A stretch of 64,000 nt of DNA from Deinococcus fonticola (GTDB taxonomy: Bacteria; Deinococcota; Deinococci; Deinococcales; Deinococcaceae): assembly GCF_004634215.1 (NCBI RefSeq), contig NZ_SMMH01000020.1:1-64000 (forward strand), written 5' to 3'. A model generated the notes under the pieces. The model made no database searches. It worked only from the letters and a program-made list of their open reading frames with translations, and was not told where the DNA came from. Positions 14,185-24,089 of this stretch are shown piece after piece. The first letter of the stretch is position 1, and every line of letters starts with the position of its first letter. The translations under genes were made by a program, and so were the position numbers.

Positions 14185-14925
14185 GTGAACGAGAGAACGT
14201 CACTTCCTGATCTGACGGGCTGCCGCCTCAGCGTCACGCACTCCGGTGGTGGGGCAGACCAGCTTATTCAGACCTTCTCGACATTAGGGGCCACCGTTCA
14301 CCACATTCCCCTGATCGAATTCGAGTGGCTGAAAGAAGCGCCGCGATTGCAGGACTTGCAGGACGTGCAGTGGCTGGTGCTGACCAGTCCGCAGGGTGTC
14401 AAGGCACTCAGCAGCGCCCTGAACGGCCATGACGTGCCGGCAGGCATTCAGTGGGCGGCGGTCGGGGAATCCACCGCCCGTGCCCTGCGCGAGGCTGGAT
14501 GGCCCGTTCATTTCACGCCCTCGCAGGCCACTGGAACGTCGCTGGGCCAGGAACTCCCGCTGAGCGCAGGAGGCAAAGTGCTGCACGTCACCTCCAACCT
14601 CTCCAAAGATGACCTGTCGGCAGCCCTGCACGCTCGTGGGGCCAGCTACGAACGGCTGGTGCTGTACCGCACGCTGCCACATACACCCAGCCACGCCGAA
14701 ACCGCGCAGCTTCTCGCCTCGCACCTGGTGACGCTGGCTTCCAGCTCTGCCGCGCAGCACTTCGCCACGCTGGGCGGACAGCAGGTGCCCGTGGTCGTGA
14801 TGGGCCAGCAGACCGCTGGAACGGCACGGGAACTCGGTTTTCAGACTGTCCTGGTCGCCCGGCGGCCCACGCTGGAAGCCCTGGAAGACGTAGTTTTTCA
14901 GTTCCTGACCCGGCCCCGCATGTGA
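14185..14925 (+). CDS. hemD: Uroporphyrinogen-III synthase
   Basis: This 246-residue protein cyclises hydroxymethylbilane to uroporphyrinogen III in tetrapyrrole synthesis. Sequence identity in this family is low, but the two alternating alpha/beta domains and the characteristic stretches are present: WLVLTSPQGVKAL (about 61-73), WAAVGESTARALREAGW (about 89-105), and the C-terminal LASSSAAQHFATLG. The gene starts with GTG. TAGGGT (14167-14172) lies 12 bases before it, giving a very short leader. It precedes hemA, with which it forms a heme-synthesis unit, although the region between them carries its own promoter-like box and leader ORF. Confidence 0.85.
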   Translation: MNERTSLPDLTGCRLSVTHSGGGADQLIQTFSTLGATVHHIPLIEFEWLKEAPRLQDLQDVQWLVLTSPQGVKALSSALNGHDVPAGIQWAAVGESTARALREAGWPVHFTPSQATGTSLGQELPLSAGGKVLHVTSNLSKDDLSAALHARGASYERLVLYRTLPHTPSHAETAQLLASHLVTLASSSAAQHFATLGGQQVPVVVMGQQTAGTARELGFQTVLVARRPTLEALEDVVFQFLTRPRM

Positions 14926-14988
14926 AAGATGTGTGCAGGACAGCTTTCTGACCGTTCGGTACGGGACGCCCGCCCTGGAGTCAGGCGA

Positions 14989-14994
14989 TATGCT
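14989..14994 (+). promoter_or_regulatory. Leaderless-type -10 box before the hemA leader ORF
   Basis: TATGCT lies 6 bases before a GTG at 15001. This is the same spacing as at the leaderless genes in this window, but it points at the short upstream ORF and not at hemA itself. Confidence 0.45.
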
Positions 14995-15000
14995 GCGCCG

Positions 15001-15066
15001 GTGATCCTGGCCCGCCTTCCTTTTTTCACTTTCTCCCGGCATCCTGCCAGCGGGCCTCACGCGTGA
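15001..15066 (+). CDS. Putative hemA leader peptide (21 codons)
   Basis: GTG at 15001 opens a 21-codon frame ([21 protein letters not shown]) whose TGA overlaps the hemA GTG start as GTGA (15063-15066). A TATGCT box sits 6 bases before the GTG. The overlap would couple hemA translation to the leader. The first 12 bases, GTGATCCTGGCC, are repeated exactly at the hemA start, 62 bases downstream. No homologue of such a leader is known to me, and a chance ORF cannot be excluded. Confidence 0.4.
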   Translation: MILARLPFFTFSRHPASGPHA

Positions 15067-16160
15067 TCCTGGCCTGTCCCACCGCCCAGCACCTGCTTCA
15101 GCACGCCCAGGCGGAACCCGCCCAGCTGGATTTCACGGTGGTGGGCCTCAACCACCAGACCGCTCCGGTGGAAATCCGTGAACAGGCCGCCGTGCGGGGC
15201 GGGCACGAGGAAGCGGTGCTGGCGAGGCTCTCGCAGCACGCCCAGGAAGTCATGGTGCTGGCCACCTGCAACCGCACCGAAGTCTACCTGGCGGGCCTGC
15301 ACACCCACCCCGCCCGGCTGTTCGAGCAGGCCTGGGGCGCCGATCTCAGCGAGCACCTGTACATTCACCGGGGCCTGTGTGCCGTCCGGCACCTGTACCG
15401 CGTCGCGTCCGGCCTGGACAGCCTGGTGATCGGCGAAACGCAGATTCAGGGGCAGGTGAAACGGGCCTGGCAGCAGGCCGCGCACTTTCAGCGCACCGGT
15501 ACCCTGCTGAACAAGGTCGCGCAGGGGGCCCTGGCCGCCGGCAAACGCGTGCGGTTTGAGACGGGCATGAGCGATAAGGTCGTCAGCGTCAGCAGCGCCG
15601 CCGTGGAACTGGCCACCACTGCCTTGGGCGGCCTGGCGGGCCGCACCGCCCTGATCATCGGCGCGGGTGAAACCGCCGAACTGACCATGACGCACCTGCG
15701 GGCCGCCGGCATTCAGGACGTGATCGTGGTCAACCGCACGGTGGAACGCGCCCAGCAACTCGCCGACAAACTGGGTGGGCAGGCCTGCGCCCAGGAGTAC
15801 CTGCAAGAGGTGCTGCCCCGCGCGGACGTGCTGATCGCCTCCAGTGCCGCGCCGCATTACGTCCTCAACGGCGCGGGCGTGCAGGGGGCGCTGGCGGCCC
15901 GCCCCCTGCGGCCGATGGTGCTGATCGACATCAGTATGCCCCGCAACCTCGACCCGGACATTGCCGAGGTGCCCGGCGCGTATCTGTACAACCTCGACGA
16001 TCTGACCGGCATCGTTGCGCGCAACCTCCAGAGCCGCCACGCGGCCATTCCCCACGCTGAAGCGATCATCCGCGAAAGCGGCGCCGACCTGCTGCGCTGG
16101 CACCTGACCCGTGAAGCCCAGCACGCCCGCCAGAGCGGGCCGCTCGTGGCTTCTGCCTGA
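15063..16160 (+). CDS. hemA: Glutamyl-tRNA reductase
   Basis: This enzyme reduces glutamyl-tRNA(Glu) to glutamate-1-semialdehyde, the first committed step of the C5 pathway to heme. The 365-residue protein shows the N-terminal [14 protein letters not shown] motif, the catalytic Cys in [13 protein letters not shown] (about residue 70), the [17 protein letters not shown] segment, and the NADPH-binding [13 protein letters not shown]. Before the conserved VVGLNH motif there are about 24 extra residues. That leaves some doubt about the start, but the GTG overlapping the upstream leader ORF stop is the best candidate. The dimerisation C-domain is shorter than in E. coli HemA. Confidence 0.95.
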   Translation: MILACPTAQHLLQHAQAEPAQLDFTVVGLNHQTAPVEIREQAAVRGGHEEAVLARLSQHAQEVMVLATCNRTEVYLAGLHTHPARLFEQAWGADLSEHLYIHRGLCAVRHLYRVASGLDSLVIGETQIQGQVKRAWQQAAHFQRTGTLLNKVAQGALAAGKRVRFETGMSDKVVSVSSAAVELATTALGGLAGRTALIIGAGETAELTMTHLRAAGIQDVIVVNRTVERAQQLADKLGGQACAQEYLQEVLPRADVLIASSAAPHYVLNGAGVQGALAARPLRPMVLIDISMPRNLDPDIAEVPGAYLYNLDDLTGIVARNLQSRHAAIPHAEAIIRESGADLLRWHLTREAQHARQSGPLVASA

Positions 16161-16200
16161 CTGGCGACTGAGGCACGGTCAGGCAGACGACCGGACGGTG

Positions 16201-16279
16201 CTCTGGAGTAGGGCTGCGAATTCCGTCAGGCATAGCACACCACTCCATTCTTCGTGCTGCTCGTGTAAATTCACTCGCC
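16201..16279 (-). repeat. Dispersed intergenic repeat, copy B
   Basis: This is the inverted-orientation copy of the element at 123-206. Its reverse complement begins GCGAGTGAATTTACACGAGC and contains GCCTGACGGAATTCG, as in copy A. Its middle is about 10 bases shorter. It lies in the gap between hemA and ygfZ. Confidence 0.6.
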
Positions 16280-16331
16280 GTGCTCGGGCAGAAGGCACTT
16301 CGTTCTTTGTCCAATGCTCTAAGCTGGTGGC

Positions 16332-17201
16332 ATGTGGACTCTCCTTCCTTCCAGCAGTCTGCGCGTTACGGGCGCGGACCGCGTGGACTTCATTCACGGG
16401 CAGATGACGAACGACCTGCGCCGCGCCCCCACGCCCGGAATGGTGCCCTGCGCCTTCCTGAACGTGAAGGGCCAGATCGAATTCTTCGCCCGGGTGTACC
16501 GCCGCGCCGACGACCTTTACGTGCATCTGGCCGCTGATGAGGCCGAGCAGCTGCAGGCCCGCTTGAAGCGCTACATCATCTTCGATCAGGTGCAGCTGGA
16601 GAACCTGACCGGTACCCTGAGTACCATCCACGTCTGGAACGCTGCGGATTTGCCCGGCTGGGACGCCGCCGGCGCGGACGCGCAGCAGTTTGAACTGGCG
16701 GGCCAGACAGTGCTGGGTGGGCGCGTGAACCGCACCGGACAGCCCGGAGTGGATCTGCACTACCTGGCGAGCCACGCCGGCGAGGTCGAAGCCGCGCTGA
16801 CGGGGCCGCCGCGCCCGCTGGCCGAACTGGAAGCGGCCCGCATCGCGGCAGGGATTCCCGACGTGAGCGCCGATCATTTTCAGGGCGTGTTGCCGCAGGA
16901 GATCGGGCTGGATATCGGGGGGCAGCTGCCGGCCATCAGTTATAAGAAGGGCTGCTACGTCGGGCAGGAGATCATGGCCCGCCTGGAAGCACGCGGCAAC
17001 GCGCGTCACCACCTGGCCCGCCTGGCCGGGGAATTGATCCCCTTCAGCGAAGTGGTGCTTGACGGCAAAGTCGTGGGTCAACTGGGCGCCGTGGCGGGTG
17101 GCCTGGGCCTGGCGAAACTCCGCAAGGAAGTCGCGGATGGGCAGCAGGTGCAGTGCAGCGCGGGGACGGCCACGGTTCAACTTCTGAACGCGAATGTTTG
17201 A
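16332..17201 (+). CDS. ygfZ: YgfZ/GcvT-fold folate-binding protein
   Basis: This 289-residue protein belongs to the YgfZ family, folate-dependent proteins that help maintain iron-sulfur enzymes. The hallmark [23 protein letters not shown] motif, with the redox-active Cys, lies near residues 218-240. The N-terminal GcvT-like domain has [25 protein letters not shown] (16320-16325) lies 6 bases before the ATG, indicating a leaderless start. The next gene, a small membrane protein, begins 8 bases before this stop. Confidence 0.9.
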   Translation: MWTLLPSSSLRVTGADRVDFIHGQMTNDLRRAPTPGMVPCAFLNVKGQIEFFARVYRRADDLYVHLAADEAEQLQARLKRYIIFDQVQLENLTGTLSTIHVWNAADLPGWDAAGADAQQFELAGQTVLGGRVNRTGQPGVDLHYLASHAGEVEAALTGPPRPLAELEAARIAAGIPDVSADHFQGVLPQEIGLDIGGQLPAISYKKGCYVGQEIMARLEARGNARHHLARLAGELIPFSEVVLDGKVVGQLGAVAGGLGLAKLRKEVADGQQVQCSAGTATVQLLNANV

Positions 17202-17613
17202 CGGGCTGCTTCAAGCCCACAAGGCCGGTGACCACAAGGAGGCGCTGATGCGCGCTTATCACCTCGCCCTGCTGGTGCTGGCGATTCCCGGGGTGCCGCT
17301 GGGCCTGCTGTACTGGTTCACCAGGCCAGCGCCGCACACATGGGTCATTGCTTTGGTGCTGGTCGGCGTTGCGGCGCTGCTGGCTGCTGGGGTGCTGGAG
17401 AAGGTGCGGCGTACCGTGCAGGCCAGCCCGGCCGCCTTGCCCGTTCCGGAGCGCTTGACCGCCGCCCTGCAACTGGGTTCCGCTCCCGGCGTCCCCTTTC
17501 TGGTGGGGTGCAGTTCCTTCCACGACGGCCTCACCTGGCTGGGGTGCTGGGCCGTGGCGCTCATGGCTTACCTGCTGGGCCGGCAGCGGATACTGGATCT
17601 GAGCCGGAAATAA
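17194..17613 (+). CDS. Small integral membrane protein of unknown function
   Basis: I do not recognise a family for this 139-residue protein. Three or four hydrophobic segments are visible: about residues 23-43, 49-67 and 107-127, with a weaker one before the last. The ATG overlaps the ygfZ coding end by 8 bases, so the two are probably translated from one mRNA. There are no obvious catalytic motifs. Confidence 0.7.
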   Translation: MFDGLLQAHKAGDHKEALMRAYHLALLVLAIPGVPLGLLYWFTRPAPHTWVIALVLVGVAALLAAGVLEKVRRTVQASPAALPVPERLTAALQLGSAPGVPFLVGCSSFHDGLTWLGCWAVALMAYLLGRQRILDLSRK

Positions 17614-17727
17614 ACGCCCCAGAGCAGATTGCTGAATTCACTCACTCTGTTCGGACAGAACAAGATCAAAAAAACCTGGCCTTTTTCGGTCAAATGCTCT
17701 GGCGCCCTTTTGCGCTACGCTGATTCC

Positions 17728-18012
17728 ATGAAAGAACGAGCCGCTCCTGAATACTGGGTGCTGGACGGCCTGGAAGACACCCCGCAGGGCTGCTGGGCCC
17801 GGCTGGAGCGGGCCGACGGGAAAATGATCGTCCTCCCCGCATCCGTGCTGCCCGACCACATCCGCGAGGGGGACGTGTTGCAAGTCGTGGCCGGCCCGGA
17901 CGGAGACGTCTTGCGGCCCGCTCCCGAGGAAACCGCCCGACACCGTGAGGCCGCGCAGGAACGCCTGAGCGCCCTGAATGGGCCTACCCCAACGGGAGAC
18001 ATCGACCTGTGA
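17728..18012 (+). CDS. DUF3006 domain protein
   Basis: This 94-residue protein starts at the ATG of MKERAAPEYWVLDGLEDT; the longer open frame upstream lacks a start signal, and TACGCT (17716-17721) is 6 bases before this ATG. The small beta-barrel-like DUF3006 domain has the pattern WVLDGLEDTPQGCWARLERADGKMIVLPASVLP and GDVLQV. DUF3006 genes are commonly found just upstream of ComEC-like metallo-beta-lactamase-fold genes, exactly as here, where the next gene starts with a GTGA overlap. The function is not established. Confidence 0.85.
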   Translation: MKERAAPEYWVLDGLEDTPQGCWARLERADGKMIVLPASVLPDHIREGDVLQVVAGPDGDVLRPAPEETARHREAAQERLSALNGPTPTGDIDL

Positions 18013-18962
18013 GCCGCCCACCCGAAAAGCCCCGCAAAACAGCGAAGAAAAGCAGGCCGAGCAGCACAAAACGCCCCGCTGAACGCCGTGCAGAACGCCG
18101 GACGACGGGCGCTGACCTGCTGGCCCTGCTGGTGGTGGGCATCACGATCGCCCTGGCTGCCTGCAACCGCAACGACCGGCGCACACCACCTGAGCCGGAT
18201 CTGGCCGGCAGCCTCACCGTGCGTTTTCTGGATGTCGGGCAGGGAGACGCCGTGCTGATCCGCAGTCCCGAGGGCAAAACGCTGCTGGTCGACGGTGGGC
18301 GCAGCACCACGCGCATGGCCGAGCACATGCGCAAGTACCAGATCGACAAGATCGACCTGATGGTCGCCACTCACGCCGACGCCGACCACATCGCCGGACT
18401 GGTCGAGGCGGCGGGGGCGAAGCCCACTTATTTCATCAACAACGGTCTGGCCGGCACCACCCAGACGTGGGAGCGGCTGGTCAGCGCCCTGCAAAGCGCC
18501 GGCACCACTTTTCAGAAAGCGAACAATCAGGTGTTCAACCTGGGCAGCGCCAGGGTCAGCATCATCGCCCCGCCCGCCGGCATGGGCGACGACCAGAACG
18601 AGAACAGCGTCGGCGTGCGCGTCGACTTCGGGAAATTCCACGCCCTGATGACCGGCGACTCCGAGAAACCCGAAACGACCGCCTGGTTAAGCCAGAACCG
18701 GCCCGAAATCGAAGGCCCCATTCAGGTGTACAAGAGCATCCACCACGGCGCGGCCAATGGCGACCACCAGGCCTGGCTGACCCGCGTCCGCCCGCAGAAT
18801 GTGGTGATCAGCGTCGGCTCGAACACCTACGGCCACCCCACCCAGACCGCCCTCGACCTGTACGCCGCCAACGGCGTGAACATCTACCGCACCGACGAAC
18901 TCGGTACCGTTACCTTTACCGGCAAGGCGGACGGCACGTACAAGGTCAATACCGAACGGTAA
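18009..18962 (+). CDS. ComEC-like metallo-beta-lactamase-fold protein, membrane or lipid anchored
   Basis: This 317-residue protein has a Lys/Arg-rich N-terminus, one hydrophobic segment (about 37-54) ending in ALAAC, a possible lipobox, then a metallo-beta-lactamase domain. The metal site is seen as THADADHIAG (about residues 121-130), with further ligands at MTGDSE and SIHHGAAN. The opening VRFLDVGQGDAVLIRSPEGKTLLVDGG is diagnostic of the ComEC C-terminal MBL type, thought to act on nucleic acids outside the cytoplasm. Unlike full ComEC there is no channel domain. It overlaps the DUF3006 gene by 4 bases (GTGA). Confidence 0.88.
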   Translation: MSRPPEKPRKTAKKSRPSSTKRPAERRAERRTTGADLLALLVVGITIALAACNRNDRRTPPEPDLAGSLTVRFLDVGQGDAVLIRSPEGKTLLVDGGRSTTRMAEHMRKYQIDKIDLMVATHADADHIAGLVEAAGAKPTYFINNGLAGTTQTWERLVSALQSAGTTFQKANNQVFNLGSARVSIIAPPAGMGDDQNENSVGVRVDFGKFHALMTGDSEKPETTAWLSQNRPEIEGPIQVYKSIHHGAANGDHQAWLTRVRPQNVVISVGSNTYGHPTQTALDLYAANGVNIYRTDELGTVTFTGKADGTYKVNTER

Positions 18963-19034
18963 GCGGGCAGGGGCCAGGAGCGAGAGAAAAACAGGCCGAG
19001 GCTGAATGCGGCGGTTGGTACGCCCGTCAAGTGC

Positions 19035-20054
19035 TCACCGCTTCTCCAGCGCCAGTTCCACCAGTCTCGCCACCAGTTCACCGTAACTGAGGCCGGCAGC
19101 CTCGAACAGTTTGGGGTACATGCTGGTGGTGGTGAAGCCGGGCATGGTGTTGACCTCGTTCAGCAGCACCTCGCCCGTTTCGGCGACGTAGAAGAAGTCC
19201 ACGCGGGCCAGCCCGGCGCAGTCCAGGGCTTTGAAGGCTTTCAGGGCCAGTTCGCGGATGTTTTCGGCCACTTCACCCGGAATGCGGGCGGGAATGTGCA
19301 TCTGGGCGACGCCCTCGGTGTATTTCGTCTCGTAATCGTAGAAGTCGGCGTCGAAACTCAGTTCGCCCACCGGGCTGGCGATGGGTGCGTCATTCCCCAG
19401 GATGCCCACCTCCACCTCGCGGGGCTTGTGGCTGGTCATGGCCTCCACGATCACGCGGCGATCCAGGCTGAAGGCCAGCTCGAAGGCCCTGTCCATCTCG
19501 CCTTCGTTATGCACCTTGCTGATGCCCACGCTGGAACCCAGGTTGGCGGGCTTCACGAAGAAGGGGAAGCCCAGCTTCACCGCTTCGTCCTTCACGCCCT
19601 GCGGATTCTGCTGCCAGTCGCGGCGCAGCGCCAGTTGCCACGCCACCTGCGGAATGCCCACCGCTGCCAGCACCTGCTTGGTCATGACCTTGTCCATGCT
19701 GACCGACGACCCCAGCACGCCGCTGCCCACGAAAGGAATCCCGGCCAGCGTCAACAACCCCTGAATGGTGCCGTCCTCACCCATTGGGCCGTGGAGCAGC
19801 GGAAACACGGCGTCATACCCCTCGGCGCTCGCCGCACGGTGCAGCACCAGATCACCGCCCGGTGCGGATTTCCCCGTTTCCAGCGCCCGTGTCGTTTCCG
19901 TCGGTGGCAGCCAGCGCCCCTGCTTGCTGATCACCACCGGCGTCACATCGAAGCGCTCGCGCGGCAACGCCCCCAGCACGCTCCGGGCGCTCATCAGACT
20001 GACCTCATGCTCGCCCGACTGACCGCCTGCCAGCAGCAAAATCCTCTTCTTCAC
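19035..20054 (-). CDS. ddl: D-alanine--D-alanine ligase
   Basis: This ATP-grasp enzyme makes the D-Ala-D-Ala dipeptide for peptidoglycan. With the start at the GTG of [19 protein letters not shown] the protein has 339 residues; the frame extends 13 codons further. Motifs include [31 protein letters not shown], the ATP-binding [38 protein letters not shown], and LARVDFFYV...[12 protein letters not shown] with the metal-binding Glu and Asn. A GTG six bases upstream is an alternative start. The next gene on this strand, upstream of it, is a short conserved protein. Confidence 0.94.
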   Translation of the reverse strand: MKKRILLLAGGQSGEHEVSLMSARSVLGALPRERFDVTPVVISKQGRWLPPTETTRALETGKSAPGGDLVLHRAASAEGYDAVFPLLHGPMGEDGTIQGLLTLAGIPFVGSGVLGSSVSMDKVMTKQVLAAVGIPQVAWQLALRRDWQQNPQGVKDEAVKLGFPFFVKPANLGSSVGISKVHNEGEMDRAFELAFSLDRRVIVEAMTSHKPREVEVGILGNDAPIASPVGELSFDADFYDYETKYTEGVAQMHIPARIPGEVAENIRELALKAFKALDCAGLARVDFFYVAETGEVLLNEVNTMPGFTTTSMYPKLFEAAGLSYGELVARLVELALEKR

Positions 20055-20130
20055 AAGCACGCAGTATGCCACGCAGGGCCAGACGGTGAACAAGGCGAGT
20101 TCGCCCGGTCAGGCAGAACCAGTCACCCGG

Positions 20131-20532
20131 TCAGCGCTCGCGTAAACGCCTCACTTCCTTCACGACATCCATGAGGTACTGAAGCACCAGCTGCACGGCT
20201 TCGGCGCGGTCGCCGACCTGGGCCGCTTCGGGGCTGCGTCCGGCGGGGCCGACCATGAACACGGAACGGCTGGAGCTGGTGTGGCCCGCCACGGTAATGC
20301 CGACTTCCTGCACGTTGCAGTTCTCGGGAAAGGTGATCAGGAAGGTGTTCGTGGCATTCTCGCTGAGGCGTGTCCACTCGCCCTGCACGGTGATGCGGCC
20401 ATCCTCGGCTTCCACCTGCTCCTGCACGGTCTTCATGACGTCCTCCACGAAAGTCTGGTCGGTCTGTTCGCGCTCCAATTGCCGCAGGTGCGCGTCACGG
20501 GAGACGGCCACGATTTCGCTGAAATTCACCAT
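20131..20532 (-). CDS. Conserved hypothetical protein, 133 residues
   Basis: I do not recognise a domain. The protein starts at the ATG of MVNFSEIVAVSRDAHLRQL, chosen because TAGAGT (coding strand, 20540-20545) is 7 bases upstream. A TTG two codons earlier is the alternative. The sequence has a charged helical N-terminus, a central beta-rich part with FLITFPENCNVQEVGITVAGH, and a helical C-terminus ending VVKEVRRLRER. It has one Cys and no signal peptide, so it is likely cytosolic. It is divergent from ispG with only 38 bases between the starts. Confidence 0.7.
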   Translation of the reverse strand: MVNFSEIVAVSRDAHLRQLEREQTDQTFVEDVMKTVQEQVEAEDGRITVQGEWTRLSENATNTFLITFPENCNVQEVGITVAGHTSSSRSVFMVGPAGRSPEAAQVGDRAEAVQLVLQYLMDVVKEVRRLRER

Positions 20533-20539
20533 GCACAAG

Positions 20540-20563
20540 ACTCTAGCGTCGCCGCACTACACT
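20540..20563. promoter_or_regulatory. Face-to-face leaderless promoters between the hypothetical gene and ispG
   Basis: The minus-strand TAGAGT (20540-20545) and the plus-strand TACACT (20558-20563) are only 12 bases apart, each 7 bases before its start codon (20532 and 20571). RNA polymerase could hardly occupy both at once, so the two genes may compete. Confidence 0.5.
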
Positions 20564-20570
20564 GGGAGGC

Positions 20571-21790
<1,220 letters not shown>

Positions 21791-21791
<1 letters not shown>

Positions 21792-22192
21792 TGGCCATTT
21801 GGGGGTATGGCAGTTTCGACAACGACAGCGCCAGGGACTTCACGGCGGAAGTCGTTCAGGACGGGGAGGTCGCCTTGCGTGAGGCCTTCGAGGTGGTGCT
21901 TGACCCGGACATGGATTATGTCGAGGTCGAGGAAGGTGCGCGGGCGCTGGCGGCGGCTGAAATTCTTGCCGCTGTGCTGACGGGCGACACGCAACGCCTC
22001 ACCGATGCGGGGCTAAGGTCCTGGGTTCAGAATGCCGATAAGACCAGCCCCAGTGACCTGCGGGGCCTCGCGGCGGAAGCGCTGAACCGGGTTCTGGCAC
22101 CGGAAAGTGAACTGCCGGAACAGTGGGAAGACACCGCGGATAGCGGGGCCTGGCTCTCGGACGTGCAACGCCTGCGCTCAACCCTCGGCTAA
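21791..22192 (+). CDS. DUF4259 domain protein
   Basis: This 133-residue protein opens with MAIWGYGSFDNDSARDF, the signature of DUF4259, a family of unknown function often found as small immunity-like or stand-alone cytosolic proteins. Acidic helices follow with ALAAAEILAAVLTGD. The ATG shares one base with the ispG stop (TGATG), so translation is probably coupled. Its last 15 bases overlap the end of dusA on the opposite strand. Confidence 0.8.
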
Positions 22193-23182
22193 AACGGGTT
22201 CCTGCACGCCCCGGAAAGGCTCCAGGGCTTCTTGCACCACTTCCAGCCCCGCGCCGGGTTTGTGCCCCTGCTCGCTCAGGGTGCGCTTGAAATGGCGTGC
22301 GCCGGGTTGACCCGCGAACAGCCCCAGCGTGTGCTTCATCATGCGATTTAAGGGCTGTCCGGCGGCCAGTTGCTCCGCCACGTAGGGCAGGAACGCCTCA
22401 ATGGCCTCCAGCCGCGACACGGGCGGCACATTCTCACCGAAGATGTCGCGGTCGGCCGCCGAGAGAACAAAAGGCTCCTGATAAGCTGCCCGGCCGATCA
22501 TCACGCCGTCCGCCCAAGTCAGGGCCTCCTGCGCCTGCTCAACCGTTTGGATGCCGCCGTTCAGCACGATGGTCAGGTGCGGGAAGTCCGCTTTCACGCG
22601 CTCGACCACGTCGTACCGCAGGGGCGGAATCTCGCGGTTTTCCTTCGGGGACAGGCCGCTCAGCCACGCTTTGCGGGCGTGCACGATGAACGTCTCGCAG
22701 CCCGCCGCTTCCACTGTGCGGATGAAGTGCGTCAGGTGCTCGTAACTGTCGAGGTCGTCGATGCCGATGCGGTGCTTCACCGTCACGGGCAGAGATGTGG
22801 CGGCCTTCATGGCTTCCACCGCCCGCGCCACCACGTCCGGCGTTCCCATCAGGCACGCGCCGAAATGGCCGCTGCTCACGCGGTCACTGGGGCAGCCGCA
22901 GTTCAGGTTGACCTCGTCGTACCCGTAGTCTGTGGCCATACGGGTGCATTCCGCCAGGGCCGCCGCGTCACTGCCGCCCAGTTGCAGGGCCAGCGGGTGC
23001 TCCACGTCGCTGAAGCCCAGGTGCCGCTCGCGGTCACCGTGCAGGATGGCGCCCGTCGTCACCATCTCCGTGTAAAGAAGCGTCTGTTTCGTCAACGTGC
23101 GGTGGAACACGCGGCAGTGCCTGTCCGTCCAATCCATCATCGGCGCGACGGACAGGGTGTAGGGGGGCAGGGCGCGAATCAT
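22178..23182 (-). CDS. dusA: tRNA-dihydrouridine synthase A
   Basis: This FMN enzyme reduces uridine in the tRNA D-loop (positions 20/20a for the A type). The 334-residue protein shows SVAPMMDWTDRHCRVFHR, EMVTTGAILHGD, the catalytic Cys in VNLNCGCPSDRVSSGHFGACLM, HARKAWLSGLSPKENREIPPL typical of DusA, and VLNGGIQT with DGVMIGRAAY for FMN phosphate binding. It ends inside the convergent DUF4259 gene with a 15-base overlap. TAAACT sits 8 bases before the ATG. Confidence 0.95.
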   Translation of the reverse strand: MIRALPPYTLSVAPMMDWTDRHCRVFHRTLTKQTLLYTEMVTTGAILHGDRERHLGFSDVEHPLALQLGGSDAAALAECTRMATDYGYDEVNLNCGCPSDRVSSGHFGACLMGTPDVVARAVEAMKAATSLPVTVKHRIGIDDLDSYEHLTHFIRTVEAAGCETFIVHARKAWLSGLSPKENREIPPLRYDVVERVKADFPHLTIVLNGGIQTVEQAQEALTWADGVMIGRAAYQEPFVLSAADRDIFGENVPPVSRLEAIEAFLPYVAEQLAAGQPLNRMMKHTLGLFAGQPGARHFKRTLSEQGHKPGAGLEVVQEALEPFRGVQEPVLAEG

Positions 23183-23219
23183 AACGAAGCAGTTTACAAG
23201 GAAACAAACCAGAGAGAAA

Positions 23220-23247
23220 CCGCGTCAACTCACGAAAGTCAACGCGG
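23220..23247 (-). terminator. Terminator after the small acidic protein
   Basis: CCGCGT (23220-23225) pairs with ACGCGG (23242-23247), with a partly paired upper stem. On the minus strand it is followed by TTTCTCTCTGG. It lies 15 bases after the stop at 23262. Confidence 0.55.
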
Positions 23248-23261
23248 CAAAACAGGCAAGT

Positions 23262-23471
23262 TCAGCGTTTAGGAATGGCGTCCCCGGCATCAAAAGTCGT
23301 GCCGCTGCCGTCTGGGTCTAGGGTGTCCTCGGGCACTGGGCCGCTGTCTGCGGTGCTGCCCCCCGTGGGCGTATTAACGCGTCCGCTTTCGGATTCGTCG
23401 TAATGGCCGCTGCGGTCACTCATTTCATTGCCTGCATCTTCGGGCAACCCTGTTTTCTTGGGGTCAGTCAT
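23262..23471 (-). CDS. Small hydrophilic acidic protein, unknown
   Basis: This 69-residue protein is rich in Asp, Glu, Gly, Pro and Ser, with no predicted fold, and is likely disordered. No family is recognised. Support for it being real comes from a leaderless-type TAACCT (coding strand, 23477-23482) 5 bases before the ATG, and from a terminator right after the stop. Low-complexity acidic small proteins of this kind are frequent in desiccation-tolerant bacteria, but a link to stress is only a guess. Confidence 0.6.
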   Translation of the reverse strand: MTDPKKTGLPEDAGNEMSDRSGHYDESESGRVNTPTGGSTADSGPVPEDTLDPDGSGTTFDAGDAIPKR

Positions 23472-23563
23472 GCCCCAGGTTAGGCAGTGCGGCGTGGCCA
23501 GGGGTGAGTGAGAGCTTCAGCAAAAGCAGCGGCTTAACGAGGCTTAGGGCCGCTTACAATCAA

Positions 23564-24073
23564 TCAAATGGCCCATTGTTCCTCTCCATCGACCCTCTCG
23601 CCTGTCCTGTGCATTTCCAGACGCTTCGCAATCCTGATGGAAGCCACATTCTCGGGGTTGATATTGGCCCGCACAGTACGGATTTGTTGCTTGAGCAACC
23701 ACCCGACCATGCCTAGCGCTGCCTCTGCTGCCCATCCGTGGCCCTGAAAAGGCTCACCAATGACCCACGCCACGTCCGCAATGAATTCGCCTTCGTTGAC
23801 TTCTAGAGTGGCCTGCACGTACCCGATAGCCTGCCCGGAACTTTTTTCTCGAATAATCCACTTCAGCCAACCCTGAGTTTCGTCCGCTGAGTGCCCCCGG
23901 CTTTGACGGGCATAACGTGAAGTTAATTCCTCCAGCGAAGGCGGTTCTCCGCCCGTGAACGTGTACAGGTTCGGTGAGGAGAGAACGCCAACCATCTCGG
24001 CGGCGTGTTCTTGCGTCAGGGGTTCCAACTCTAGATTGGGCGTTTCTATGGGTTGAGCCTGGGGCCAGTTCAT
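23564..24073 (-). CDS. GNAT-family N-acetyltransferase (RimJ/RimL type)
   Basis: This 169-residue protein has the fold of RimJ/RimL acetyltransferases, which transfer acetyl from acetyl-CoA to amines. Seen are the opening ETPNLELEPLTQEHAAEMVGVL, the beta4 region FIADVAWVIGEPFQGHGWAAEAAL (acetyl-CoA pyrophosphate loop with QGHGWA), and VRANINPENVASIRIAKRLEM. The substrate is not predictable. It starts 16 bases after the HelD-type helicase gene, with a GAGGA-like Shine-Dalgarno, so the two are probably one operon. Confidence 0.88.
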   Translation of the reverse strand: MNWPQAQPIETPNLELEPLTQEHAAEMVGVLSSPNLYTFTGGEPPSLEELTSRYARQSRGHSADETQGWLKWIIREKSSGQAIGYVQATLEVNEGEFIADVAWVIGEPFQGHGWAAEAALGMVGWLLKQQIRTVRANINPENVASIRIAKRLEMHRTGERVDGEEQWAI

Positions 24074-24089
24074 CGGGTCATCCTCACTT

